Shown: positions 1-8,403 of the stretch, one piece after another
Layout of the letters: each line of letters opens with the position of its first letter
How positions within the stretch are numbered: the first letter of the stretch is position 1
Assembly (NCBI GenBank): GCA_963813375.1
Contig: CAWEYT010000017.1
Span: forward strand, 186,001 to 250,000
Source: DASTFY01 sp963813375
GTDB lineage: Bacteria; Actinomycetota; Acidimicrobiia; Acidimicrobiales; Ilumatobacteraceae
DNA: 64,000 nt
Direction: 5' to 3'
Position numbers and translations under genes: made by a program
The notes under the pieces: generated by a model
Databases searched by the model: none
What the model saw: the letters and a program-made list of their open reading frames with translations, nothing else
What the model was told of the DNA's origin: nothing

Positions 1-2
1 GC

Positions 3-530
3 GTCGACGGGGTCGACACGTCGCTGCCGCGCATGGGCGCGGCGTGGTCGATCAGCGGCACCGTCAGCCTGCTGAACGAGCTCGGGGAGCGGTGGCCGGG
101 CTGCGCCGCCGACCTCACCCCGGAGATGCGCTACGCCGTCGAACAGACGCAGGGGTTGTACGGCACCGAGGCGCGCGGGCGCATCGAGGCGCGGCGAACT
201 GCGCTCAACGAGGCGATGGCCCGCATCTTCGAGCAGGTGGACCTCGTGATGGCCGCCTCCAATCCCGACGTCGCGTTCGCCGCCCAGGGCCCACTCCCTT
301 CGTCGTTCGGCGGGATCGAGGAAGGGGCGCGGAACAACGGACGCCTGACGTTCCCCGCCAACCTCCACGGGTGCCCGGCCATCTCGATCCCGGCGGGGTC
401 GCTGGACGGGCTACCCATCGGCCTCCAGGTGATCGGCCCCCACTTCACGGAGCCGCTGCTCCTCGAGGTGGCCCTCGTCATGGAGCGCACCCGCCCCTGG
501 CCGCTCGTCGCACCGGGAGCACCCTGCTGA
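3..530 (+). CDS. Amidase family protein, 3' end only
   Basis: The window opens inside this gene, so only about 175 C-terminal residues are visible, with no start. The segment reads like the C-terminal third of an amidase-signature hydrolase (GatA/AmiE type): a region with GTEARGRIEARR, a hydrophobic strand LVMAASNPDV, then the hallmark tail HGCPAISIPAG followed by DGLPIGLQVIGPHF and a short closing helix. This family hydrolyses amide bonds, or transfers ammonia in the GatCAB complex. The Ser-Ser-Lys triad lies upstream of the window, so substrate and activity cannot be judged. The tail is complete and ends 44 bases before the next gene on the same strand. A standalone amidase is more likely than true GatA because no gatB or gatC neighbour is visible, but the upstream side is unseen. 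Confidence 0.85.
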   Translation, partial: VDGVDTSLPRMGAAWSISGTVSLLNELGERWPGCAADLTPEMRYAVEQTQGLYGTEARGRIEARRTALNEAMARIFEQVDLVMAASNPDVAFAAQGPLPSSFGGIEEGARNNGRLTFPANLHGCPAISIPAGSLDGLPIGLQVIGPHFTEPLLLEVALVMERTRPWPLVAPGAPC

Positions 531-574
531 CGCCCACCATTTACAGAAGCTCATACTTCGTTTAATGTGAGCGG

Positions 575-1957
575 GTGCTGACCATGCGCCAGGCCTCCTC
601 GCAGCGGGCGCTGGCGGCCGGCCTCATCATGGCCGTCACGCTCAACGCCTTCGAGGCGGTCGCGGTCGTGACCGCCATGCCGGCCATCTCGGAGGAACTC
701 GACGGCGACCGGCTCTACGGCGCCGCCTTCAGCGCCTACATGCTGGCCAGCCTGGTGGCGCTGGTGGTCAGCGGTGAGCAGGCCGACCGCCGCGGCCCGG
801 CCGTTCCGTTCCTGAGCGCAGTCGGGATCTTCTCGACCGGCCTGGTGGTGGCCGGCCTCGCGCCCTCGATGGGCGTCGTGCTGGCCGGACGTGTGCTGCA
901 GGGCGCGGGGGCAGGCGCCCTGGCCAGCGTGGCCTACGTGGGCATCGGGCGAGCCTGGCCGACGGACCAGCAACCCCGGCTGTTCGCGCTCCTCTCCACC
1001 GCGTGGGTCGTGCCGAGCCTGGTGGCGCCACTGGCGGCCGGATGGATCACCGAAGAGCTGGGCTGGCGCTGGGTCTTCCTCGGCCTGCTCCCGCTGGTGC
1101 CGGTGCTCCTGCTGCTGGCCGCCCGGCCGCTCATCGCCCTCGGCCCGCCGTCCCCGTCCGAGCGACGGGTGTCACCCGGGGTCGGAAGCGGCGGTGGCGA
1201 ATCGACGCCCGAGGCCCGCTGGCCCTTCGCCGTGCGGTTGGCCATCGGGAGCGCGCTCGTGCTCGCCGCCCTCCAGTCGGGCTCGCTGCTGGCTGCCGCC
1301 GCCTTCCTGGTCCCCGGCATCGCGCTGGCCGGGCCGGCGCTGGTGCGCCTGCTCCCGGACGGGACGCTGCAGGCGCGGCCCGGCATCCCCGCGGCCGTCG
1401 CCGCCAGGTTGTGCGTGAACATCGCCTTCTTCGGCTGCGACACCTTCGTCCCTCTCGCCGCCACCCGACTCCACGGCGCCTCGACCCTCGTCGCCGGCTC
1501 AGTGATCATCGGCGGCTCACTGGTCTGGACGGTGGGCGCCATCTTCTCCGCCCGCGTCGGCTGGCCCGCAGCCCGCGCGGCGCGGCTGGGCTTCGTCGCC
1601 CTGGCCGCCGGGACGGCGGGCACGATCCTGGTGACGGTGGCCGCGATCCCCCTGTGGGTCACGTTCCTCACCTGTGCGCTCTCGGGCTTCGGCATCGGCG
1701 TGGTGTTCAACACGACGTCCGTGGCCGCCATGGGCCAGGCGCCGAAGGGGCGGGAGGGGCTGGTGGGCAGCCAGCTCGGTGTGGCCGACGCGCTCGGCTT
1801 CGCGACCATCGGTGCCATCGGGGGCGGCCTGGTCGGGGCGGCCGACCGCGGGGTCATCGACCTCGGACCGGCCCTCGCGCTCGTGTTCCTGCTGGCGTCG
1901 GCCATCGCCCTCCTCGGCGCCGGCCTCGCGCCCCGGGTCCGGGCCGCCACCACCTGA
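575..1957 (+). CDS. MFS transporter, probable drug/metabolite exporter
   Basis: A 460-residue polytopic inner-membrane protein with about 12-14 hydrophobic segments. The N-terminal half carries the major facilitator features of multidrug exporters: an acidic/basic loop after TM2 (SGEQADRRGP) and a motif-C-like stretch before TM5 with conserved prolines and glycines (VVPSLVAPLAAGW), followed by GWRWVF, typical of drug:H+ antiporters. A charged cytoplasmic loop rich in Pro and Ser around residue 195 separates the two halves. Translation could start at GTG 575 or at ATG 584; neither has a strong ribosome binding site. It lies between an amidase and a CoA-transferase on the same strand, with 22 bases to the next gene, so these may be cotranscribed. 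Substrate unknown. Confidence 0.85.
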   Translation: MLTMRQASSQRALAAGLIMAVTLNAFEAVAVVTAMPAISEELDGDRLYGAAFSAYMLASLVALVVSGEQADRRGPAVPFLSAVGIFSTGLVVAGLAPSMGVVLAGRVLQGAGAGALASVAYVGIGRAWPTDQQPRLFALLSTAWVVPSLVAPLAAGWITEELGWRWVFLGLLPLVPVLLLLAARPLIALGPPSPSERRVSPGVGSGGGESTPEARWPFAVRLAIGSALVLAALQSGSLLAAAAFLVPGIALAGPALVRLLPDGTLQARPGIPAAVAARLCVNIAFFGCDTFVPLAATRLHGASTLVAGSVIIGGSLVWTVGAIFSARVGWPAARAARLGFVALAAGTAGTILVTVAAIPLWVTFLTCALSGFGIGVVFNTTSVAAMGQAPKGREGLVGSQLGVADALGFATIGAIGGGLVGAADRGVIDLGPALALVFLLASAIALLGAGLAPRVRAATT

Positions 1958-1979
1958 GGCCGTGGCAGGCTGTCCCGCC

Positions 1980-3159
1980 ATGCCGGGACCACTGCAGGGC
2001 GTACGAGTGCTGGACCTGTCGGTCATGATCTCCGGCCCGCTGGCCACGATGATCCTGGCCGACCAAGGGGCCGAGGTGATCAAGGTCGAGTCGCCGGGGC
2101 TCGGCGACATCATGCGCTTCCTCGGGACCAGCCGGGGCGGGATGACCGGCATCTTCGCCAACAACAACCGGGGCAAGCGCTCGTTGGTCCTCGACCTCAA
2201 GCAACCGGCGGGCGTCGACGTGCTCACCCGTCTCGTGGCCGACGAGCGACGTGTTCATCCAGAACTTCCGGCCCGGGGCGATGGAACGCCTCGGCCTCGG
2301 CTACGAGGCCATGGCCGCCGTCAACCCTCGCCTCGTCTACGTGTCGATCTCGGGCTACGGCCAGACGGGGCCCAACAGCCACCGCCGCGTCTACGACAAC
2401 GTCATCCAGGCCGCGTCGGGCTTCGCGTCGATCCAGGCCGACACCGCGACCGGCGTGCCCTCACTCCTGCGCACGTTGGTGTGCGACAAGGTCACGGCCT
2501 GGACCACGGCGCAGGCCATCACGGCGGCGCTGCTGGCACGGGAGCGGGGATCGGCCCAGGGGCAGCAGATCGAGGTCGCCATGCTGGACTCCTCGATCGC
2601 GTTCCTGTGGCCCGACGCCGCCATGGACAAGGCACTGCTGGCCGATGACGCGCACCGGGCGCCCACCATCGCCCAGAACTACGCCGTCGTCCCCCTGGCC
2701 GACGGGTACTGCTCGGGCTCCGCCGTCACCGACGCCGAGTTCAAGGGCTGGTGCACCGCGCTCGGCCACCCCGAGGTGGCCGACGATCCCCGCTTCGCGA
2801 CCGTGGTCGACCGCCTCACCAACGCCACCGAGATGGTCGAGCTGCTCAAGGGCTACGCCGTCGAGACGAGCGTGGAGGACTTCCTGCGCCTGGCCGCGGA
2901 GCACGACGTGCCCGCCTCGGCCATCAACTCCATGGACACGCTCCCGGAGGATCCGCAGGTCCTTCACAACGAGGTGTTCATCGAGCGCGAGCACCCGGTG
3001 GCCGGGCCGATGCGGGAGCCCCGTCCGGCGGCCCGCTTCTCGGCCACGTCGCAGGAGGCGGGCACGCCCGCGCCGACCTACGGCGAGCACAGCGACGAGA
3101 TCGTCACCGCGCTCGGGCTCGACGCAGCCGAGCTCCGGACCGCCGGCGTCATCGCCTGA
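1980..3159 (+). CDS. CaiB/BaiF family (class III) CoA-transferase, frameshifted
   Basis: A family III CoA-transferase moves CoA between an acyl-CoA and a carboxylic acid through an aspartyl-CoA intermediate. The N-terminus is canonical (GVRVLDLSVMISGPLATM, then DQGAEVIKVE) and the tail is typical (DPQVLHNEVFIERE). Near base 2243 the frame shifts by one. Upstream reads VLTRLVAD; downstream resumes with DVFIQNFRPGAMERLGLGY. Removing one base restores a continuous protein of about 392 residues, the usual family length, with the expected catalytic Asp region and SISGYGQTGP. Sequence on both sides is well conserved, so I read this as a single inserted base (sequencing error or very recent mutation). 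Substrate cannot be assigned; the neighbouring amidase and MFS gene may belong to the same acid-degrading unit. Confidence 0.85.
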
Positions 3160-3237
3160 GCAGATACGGCGCCGGTCCGACTGAGCGGCCTGACGGATCG
3201 GCGTCCGTCTCGTGACCCGTGCGTAGCATCCCGGCCG

Positions 3238-3771
3238 GTGAGCCATGCCGCCGGGGTGCTGATCGTGGGCGTGTACGGCACGGGCAAGACGTCGGTGTGC
3301 GAGGAGATCGCCCACCTCCTGGAGGCCGCGGGCAAGCCCTACGGCGCCATCGATCTCGACTGGCTGGGTTGGTACGCCACCACGGCGGACCAGTCCCATG
3401 ACGACGAGTGGCTGGACCCGGTCGCCCTCTCGAACCTGTCGACCATGGTCCGCAACTACCTCACCGCCGGGGTCGAGCAGTTCGTCCTCGCCGGGTCCGT
3501 GTGGTCCGGGCCGGAGCTGAACGCCATCCGGGCCGTGCTGCCCTTCACCCTTCGCGTCGTGCAACTCACACTCCCGTTCGAGGAGATCCAACGGCGACTC
3601 TCCACCGCTGTGACGGCCGGGCGCGCCGAAGACCTGCACGAGGCGGCGCGCCAGAGCGGCGGCCTCGACTCCCAGCGGGACGATGCCGTCGTCCCCGAAC
3701 TCCTCGTGCCCAACGACCGGCCGATCGGCGCGGTGGTCGGCGAGATCATCGACTGGCTCGGCTGGCGCTGA
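3238..3771 (+). CDS. Small P-loop NTPase (AAA/kinase-like)
   Basis: A 177-residue soluble protein starting at a GTG. A Walker A loop sits near residue 12 (GVYGTGKTSV), followed by a helix and a strand ending in an acidic pair (AIDLDWLGWY) that resembles the substrate-binding Asp of small-molecule kinases such as adenylylsulfate kinase or gluconate kinase. Later segments (QFVLAGSVWSG, LRVVQLTLPFEEIQRRL) fit the alpha/beta order of that fold: core strand, then a lid helix with arginines. No partner gene reveals a substrate. It ends 7 bases before the 3' end of the convergent sigma factor gene. I assign fold only, not function. Confidence 0.75.
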   Translation: MSHAAGVLIVGVYGTGKTSVCEEIAHLLEAAGKPYGAIDLDWLGWYATTADQSHDDEWLDPVALSNLSTMVRNYLTAGVEQFVLAGSVWSGPELNAIRAVLPFTLRVVQLTLPFEEIQRRLSTAVTAGRAEDLHEAARQSGGLDSQRDDAVVPELLVPNDRPIGAVVGEIIDWLGWR

Positions 3772-3778
3772 GTCAGCC

Positions 3779-4672
3779 TCAGCCGGGCTGGGCCGGTCCG
3801 TCCGGAAGGTCGAGCGCCTCCAGGCGTTCGGGGTCGGCAAGGATGTCGATCTCGACGATCCTCCCGTCCCGGACCGTGAACGCCATGACCGACAGCGGGC
3901 CCCCATCGGTCACCACGAGCACACCGGCGGCGCCGTTCACGAGCACAGGCCGCACGGCCGCCGACGGCATCGCGAACGTGATCGCCCGGCTGGCCACGGC
4001 CACCGCCCCCTCGACGAACACGGTCGCGGCCACCCTGACCCGCCCGCCGTCCGAGCGCAGCACCACGTTCGGGTCGAGCACCGACACCAACGCGTCCAGA
4101 TCGCCACCTCTGGCGGCCGCGAAGAACGCGTCGACCACCTCGCGCTGGCGGGGCAGATCGGCGTCCGGGATGCTCGCCGGGACCTGCACCCGCCGGCGAG
4201 CACGGCTGGCCAGCTGTCGCGTGGCGGGCACGGAACGGCCCACGACGGGGGCGATCTCCTCGAAGGACACGCCGAACATGTCGTGCAGCACGAACGCCAC
4301 CCGCTCCGGCGGGGTGAGTGCATCGAGCACGATCAGGAGGGCGAGGCCGACGGAGTCCGCGAGCACCGCCTCCCGCTCGGGATCGGCCTGGTCGTCGCCG
4401 ATGACGACGGGATCGGGCACATGTGCTCCCGCCAGCTCCTCGGGACGCGATCGGCGTGAGCGGAGCACGTTCAAGGCAGACGCGCCCGATCACCGTCGTC
4501 AGCCACCCGCCCAGGTTCTCGATCTCGCCGGTGTCGACACGGCCAGCCGCAACCAGGTCTCCTGCACGGCATCGTCGGCGGCGTTGAACGAGCCCAGCAT
4601 CCGGTAGGCCACACCGCGCAGGCGGGCGCGATGTTCCTCGAACCGTTCGGCCAGCAGGTCGTCGTCATCCAT
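3779..4672 (-). CDS. ECF sigma factor with SnoaL-like C-terminal domain (ECF41 type), two frameshifts
   Basis: Starting at ATG 4672 the protein reads as sigma region 2 (AERFEEHRARLRGVAYRMLGS, then DAVQETWLRLA), a linker ending TGEIENLGGWLTTVIGR, region 4 (LTPPERVAFVLHDMFG, then FEEIAPVVGRS) and a SnoaL/NTF2-like extension of about 100 residues. The VPDP segment between regions 2 and 4 and the SDGGR element in the extension correspond to the WLPEP and DGGGR motifs that define ECF41 sigma factors, whose extension acts as a built-in regulator instead of an anti-sigma factor. Compensating one-base shifts occur near 4545 and 4473; total length remains a multiple of three (about 297 residues). It is divergent from an epimerase gene, the standard ECF41 context. 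Confidence 0.85.
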
Positions 4673-4673
4673 C

Positions 4674-4700
4674 GGTCACGTTTCCTCGTTCGGCCGTGTC
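4674..4700 (+). promoter_or_regulatory. Candidate ECF41-type promoter for the epimerase gene
   Basis: The 61-base gap between the divergent sigma and epimerase genes contains GGTCACG, 16 bases, then TGTC, ending 33 bases before the epimerase ATG. The known ECF41 promoter has a TGTCACA-like -35 element and a CGTC -10 element about 16 bases apart, so this matches at spacing and at most positions but not perfectly. It would make the sigma factor drive its neighbour. Weak single-site evidence. Confidence 0.35.
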
Positions 4701-4733
4701 ATAGCAGTGACCAACCACGAGAGGAGACCCAAC

Positions 4734-5516
4734 ATGTCCGCAACGATGAAGATCGCCGTCGCCGGAGCCACCGGGCGGGTCGGCCGCCACCTGGTCGACG
4801 CGCTCCGGGCCCGCGGCTGCGAGATCGTCGCCATCGCCCGCTCAACCGGCGTGGACGTCATCACAGGCGAGGGATTGGCCGAAGCCCTCGACGGGGTGGA
4901 CGTCATCGTCGACGCCGCCACCGGTCCGTCACCGGACAAGGAGACCGCCACGACCTTCTTCACGACCGCCGCCCGCAACCTGCACGAGGCCGGTCACCGC
5001 GCTGGCGTGCGGCGGATGGTGGTGGTCTCGATCATCGGCGTCGACCGCTTCACCGCGGGCTACAACGCGGCCAAGCTCGCCCACGAGCAGGCCGCCCTGG
5101 CCGGGCCGGTCCCCGTCAGGATCGTCCGCTCGGCGCAGTTCCACGAGCTGGTCCCGATGCTCATCGAGTGGGGACGGCAGGGCGACGTGAGCTACGTGCA
5201 GGAGATGCGGACCCAACTCGTGGCGGCCAGCGCGGTCGCCGAGGTGCTGGCCGGCCTGGCCACGGCCGACGATGCGGTCTGGGCGGCGCCGTCCACCCAG
5301 GCACCGATCCTGGAGGTCGCCGGGCCTCGGGAGGAGAGCATGGTCGCCATGGCCACGTTGCTCGCCGGCCGGTGGGGCGATCCGCTGAAGATCGAGGGAG
5401 TCGACAATCCAGCCGACCCCGACCACGAGCTGTACACGACCGACGTGCTGCTGCCCGGTCCCAGCGCCACCCTGGCCGGGCCGACCTTCGAGGAGTGGCT
5501 CGACAGCCAGCGCTGA
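4734..5516 (+). CDS. NmrA-like NAD(P)-binding epimerase/SDR, probable ECF41 target
   Basis: A 260-residue Rossmann-fold protein. The start is ATG 4734, set by GAGAGGAG about eight bases upstream. The dinucleotide motif is at the extreme N-terminus (IAVAGATGRVGRHL), followed by a strand with a basic residue typical of NADP preference (VAIARST), then VDVIVDAAT and VVVSIIGVD. There is no classical Tyr-x-x-x-Lys pair in clear position, as in atypical SDRs of the NmrA/YwnB type; these are redox sensors or dehydrogenases of small ligands. It is divergent from an ECF41-type sigma factor. Genes controlled by that group typically encode a carboxymuconolactone decarboxylase, oxidoreductase or epimerase, and this fits the epimerase type. 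The physiological substrate is not known for the group. Confidence 0.85.
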   Translation: MSATMKIAVAGATGRVGRHLVDALRARGCEIVAIARSTGVDVITGEGLAEALDGVDVIVDAATGPSPDKETATTFFTTAARNLHEAGHRAGVRRMVVVSIIGVDRFTAGYNAAKLAHEQAALAGPVPVRIVRSAQFHELVPMLIEWGRQGDVSYVQEMRTQLVAASAVAEVLAGLATADDAVWAAPSTQAPILEVAGPREESMVAMATLLAGRWGDPLKIEGVDNPADPDHELYTTDVLLPGPSATLAGPTFEEWLDSQR

Positions 5517-5520
5517 CGCG

Positions 5521-6428
5521 TCAGCGGGCGCCAGGCAGAACCTGCTCGACCGAGAGGACGGGGGCGAACACGTCGCCCCCGTCGTCCACCCGCTCGAGCA
5601 CCTCGTTCCACAGGAAGCGGAGGTCGGTGGCTCCGTCGGCCGCCGCTTCGACCTCGTCCCACGTGACCGGGGTCGAGACCGTCGGGTGCGGGCGGGCCCG
5701 CATCGAGTACGGGGCGATGGTCGTCTTGTGACGGACGTTCTGGCTCCAGTCGACGAACACCTTCCCCTTCCGGTCCGCCTTGGTCATCGACGTGAGCACG
5801 TTGGCCGGGTCCTGCTTCTCGAGGAGCTGCCCGACGGCCAGGGCGAACGACGCCGCGGCGTCGTGGGTGCACGGTGTGTTGACAGGCACGTAGAGCTGGA
5901 GGCCCTTCGAGCCGCTGGACTTCGGCCATGCTTCGAGCTCGACGGCGGCGAGGACGTCCCGGATGGCCAGCGCCGTCCGGGCGCACTCCCGGATGGCGGC
6001 CGGGGGGCCCGGGTCGAGATCGAACACGACCATGCGCGGGGTCTCGAGATCCTCGGCCAGCGCCATGGGCGCGTGGAGCTCGAGCGCCGCCATGTTGGCC
6101 GCCCAGACCGAGCGCGGCGGGCTCCTCGATCACGCAGTACTCGATGGTCCCGTTGTGGTCCCCCGGGCCCGGCGCCGTCGGCAACCACTCCGGCCGGTGC
6201 TTGGCGCACCGCTTCTCGAAGAAGCCCTTGTCCTCGACCCCGTTGGGGAACCGGTTGAACGTCGAGCGCGCGACCGGCGAGGTGCGGCAACATCACCGGG
6301 GCGATGCGGGCGTAGTACTCGATCACCTCGCCCTTCGTGGTCCCCGTCGCCGGGTAGAGCACCTTGTCCAGGTTGCTGAGGGACAACTCGCGGCCGCCGA
6401 CCATGACGACCTGCCGCGGGGCGGCCAC
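5521..6428 (-). CDS. ligD: Stand-alone LigD polymerase/primase domain (NHEJ), two frameshifts
   Basis: This is the archaeo-eukaryotic-primase-type polymerase module of bacterial non-homologous end joining, about 301 residues, without ligase or nuclease domains. It fills and extends broken ends held by Ku. The start is GTG 6428, 12 bases downstream of the ku stop. Motifs: LSNLDKVLYPATG, then NRFPNGVEDKGFFEKR, catalytic FDLDPGPPA with its two metal-binding aspartates, SGSKGLQLYVP, and FVDWSQNVRHKTTIAPYS. The SxH motif His of polymerases such as the Mycobacterium LigD domain is Gln here (GLQ instead of GLH). Single extra bases near 6263 and 6109 break the frame; removing them gives an intact protein. 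It forms a two-gene unit with ku; the partner ligase must lie elsewhere. Confidence 0.88.
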
Positions 6429-6440
6429 GGGCCGGGCGGC

Positions 6441-7334
6441 CTAGGCGGACTTGCGGGTCCGGGCGCGAGCCGTCTTCTTGGGCGCCGGGGCCTCCTCGGC
6501 CTCGTCCGCCTCCGCATCGGGAACGGCCTTGACGGTGGCGGGATGGCGCCCGCGTGCGTCCTTGGCCGCCTTCACGCTGGCTTCGAGCGCGGCCATGAGA
6601 TCGATCACCTGCGGCGCGGCCGCGGCCGGCTCGGGAGCCTCGAAGGCCTCACCCGCCGCCTTCTTGGCGATGAGCTCCAACACCTGCTCCCGGTAGCTGT
6701 CGGCGAAGCGGTCGGGCTCGAAGTCGCCGGCCAGGGACTCCACGAGCTGTTCGGCCATGGCCAGCTCCTTGGAGCTGATCTTGACGTCCTCGAGGTCGGC
6801 CAGCTCGTCGATGGAGGCGGGGTCGACCACCTCGTCGGCGAAGGCCATCGTGGACAGCATGAGCCGGCCGTCGACCGGTCGCAGCGCGGCGACGTACTGC
6901 TTGCTGCGCATGACGAACGTGCCCACCGCCACCTTGCCGGCGTCCTCCATGGCCTTGGTCAGGAGCATGTAGGGCTTGGCGGCGCTGTCCGGAGCGACGA
7001 TGTACGGCGTGTCGAAGAACACCGGGTCGATGTCGGCCAGGTCGACGAACTCCTCGAGGTCGATGGCCTTGGTGGCCACCGGGATGAACGGCTCCAGCTC
7101 GTCCGGGTCGACCACGACGTAGCGACCCTTCGAGATCTCGAAGCCCTTCACGATGTGCTCGTCGGGCACGTCCTCGCCCGTCTCCGCCGAAACCTTCTTC
7201 ATGCGGATGCGGCTCATCGAACGATCGTCGAGCTGGTTGAAGGACACGTTCTTCCTGCTGACGGCGTGAAACAGCTTGACCGGGATCGTGACCAGCCCGA
7301 AGCTGATCGTCCCGCTCCAGACCGGACGCGGCAT
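6441..7334 (-). CDS. ku: Ku protein, NHEJ DNA-end-binding factor
   Basis: A 297-residue bacterial Ku homodimer subunit, which threads onto double-strand break ends and recruits LigD. The N-terminus is canonical (PVWSGTISFGLVTIPVKL), followed by VSFNQLD and RIRMKKVSAETGE, the beta-barrel segment GRYVVVDPDELE, and FFDTPYIVAPD. The core ends near residue 250 and is followed by an acidic then Lys/Arg-rich tail (KKTARARTRKSA), the disordered basic extension common in actinobacterial Ku that helps bind DNA and lets the ring slide inward. It is immediately upstream of the LigD polymerase gene, 12 bases apart, so the two are very likely cotranscribed. The frame is intact. Confidence 0.95.
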   Translation of the reverse strand: MPRPVWSGTISFGLVTIPVKLFHAVSRKNVSFNQLDDRSMSRIRMKKVSAETGEDVPDEHIVKGFEISKGRYVVVDPDELEPFIPVATKAIDLEEFVDLADIDPVFFDTPYIVAPDSAAKPYMLLTKAMEDAGKVAVGTFVMRSKQYVAALRPVDGRLMLSTMAFADEVVDPASIDELADLEDVKISSKELAMAEQLVESLAGDFEPDRFADSYREQVLELIAKKAAGEAFEAPEPAAAAPQVIDLMAALEASVKAAKDARGRHPATVKAVPDAEADEAEEAPAPKKTARARTRKSA

Positions 7335-7392
7335 GGCACCATTCTTCCTCAGTTCGTGCGCTCGTGAAACCCGGGGCGCCCCGACGGACCGC

Positions 7393-8277
7393 TCAGGCCA
7401 GCACGGCGCGGGCCACCAGATCGGTCCCGAAGGCGGTGAGGATGGCCAGGTAGAGCAGGCCGGTCGCCGCCATGACGGCCGAGTAGGCCCGCTCCCGCAG
7501 CGCGGCCCGGGTCACGAACAGCAGCACGAGCGTCGTGACCGCACAGGCGACCCAGAACCAGCCCAGCACCCCGTCCCACCCGTCGTCGATCGAGCCGTCG
7601 AGCACCTGGATCATCCCGGGGCGCACGAGGAGCAGCCCGACCTCGATGGGCCACACGATCATCGTGGCCCGCACCAGCTCGTTGAGGAGCCGGCGGGGCA
7701 GGCCCGGCTGCACCAGGTACCAGTGGCCGAGGAGCATGGCGTCGGTGATGGCGCCCAGGAACGCCGCCCCGGCCAGCACCCGGGCCACGGACAACCAGGT
7801 GCTGCCGCCGGCGTCCACACCGGCCGCCACGAGCCCGATGGCGCCGATCGCCGGGGCCACGAGGTCGAGGGCCGGCGGGAACTCCGGTCCCGCCGCGACC
7901 GGATCGGCGTCGGCCGGCGTCATCACGGCGGCGACCGCCCCGGCGGTCCGTTCGATGCCCGTCATGGCCGCCACACGGGCGCTGCGGCGGTCGTGCTCGG
8001 CGCGTTGACCGGACACACCCGCTCGCCGGCGAACCCAGGAGACCACGAGCGCGACGAAGGCCGCGACGATGACGCCGGCCGTCGCCGCCTCCCGCACGGG
8101 GACGGGGCCGAAGGCCAGTCCGCAGGCCAGCGCACCGGCCGCCACCACGATGAACGTGCCTCGCAGCAACCAGCCGTAGCCGAGGCCGACCTCGCGATGG
8201 CGAGTCGTGACCCAGGTGAAGAGGAGACCCCCGGTCGCCCATTGCAGCAGGACGGTGGCGGCGTCCAGGCTGATCAC
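7393..8277 (-). CDS. Conserved membrane protein of unknown function
   Basis: About 294 residues if it starts at GTG 8277 (MISLDAATVLLQWATGG). The reading frame stays open upstream to 8376, but that extension is only the translated GADLGGPP repeat described separately, so I exclude it. Eight or nine hydrophobic segments span the protein: residues near LLFTWVTTRH, FIVVAAGALACGLAF, GVIVAAFVALVVSWV, then after a soluble loop AIGAIGLVAAG, AGAAFLGAITDAMLLGHWYLV, MIVWPIEVGLLLV, CAVTTLVLLFVT and AVMAATGLLYLAI. The LLGHWYLVQPGLP segment, with a buried His and Trp, is the most distinctive and could bind a cofactor such as haem, but this is speculation. It follows ku on the opposite side and is not obviously linked to DNA repair. 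Confidence 0.7.
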   Translation of the reverse strand: MISLDAATVLLQWATGGLLFTWVTTRHREVGLGYGWLLRGTFIVVAAGALACGLAFGPVPVREAATAGVIVAAFVALVVSWVRRRAGVSGQRAEHDRRSARVAAMTGIERTAGAVAAVMTPADADPVAAGPEFPPALDLVAPAIGAIGLVAAGVDAGGSTWLSVARVLAGAAFLGAITDAMLLGHWYLVQPGLPRRLLNELVRATMIVWPIEVGLLLVRPGMIQVLDGSIDDGWDGVLGWFWVACAVTTLVLLFVTRAALRERAYSAVMAATGLLYLAILTAFGTDLVARAVLA

Positions 8278-8298
8278 GGGCGCCGAGGTTAGGTGCGG

Positions 8299-8357
8299 GC
8301 CCGGCGGGCCTCCTAGGTCTGCGCCCGGCGGGCCTCCTAGGTCTGCGCCCGGCGGGC
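8299..8357. repeat. Tandem repeat, 24 bp unit, about 2.5 copies
   Basis: Two exact 24-base copies (8299-8322 and 8323-8346) beginning GCCCGGCGGGCCTCCTAGG are followed by an 11-base partial copy. It lies between two divergent genes, so it sits in their shared promoter space. The unit contains GGGCC and CCTAGG palindromes. Confidence 0.85.
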
Positions 8358-8403
8358 GACCCAGGCCCAGGCCCATCTACGCTGCGCCCGTGCGGGCTCA
8401 CCG

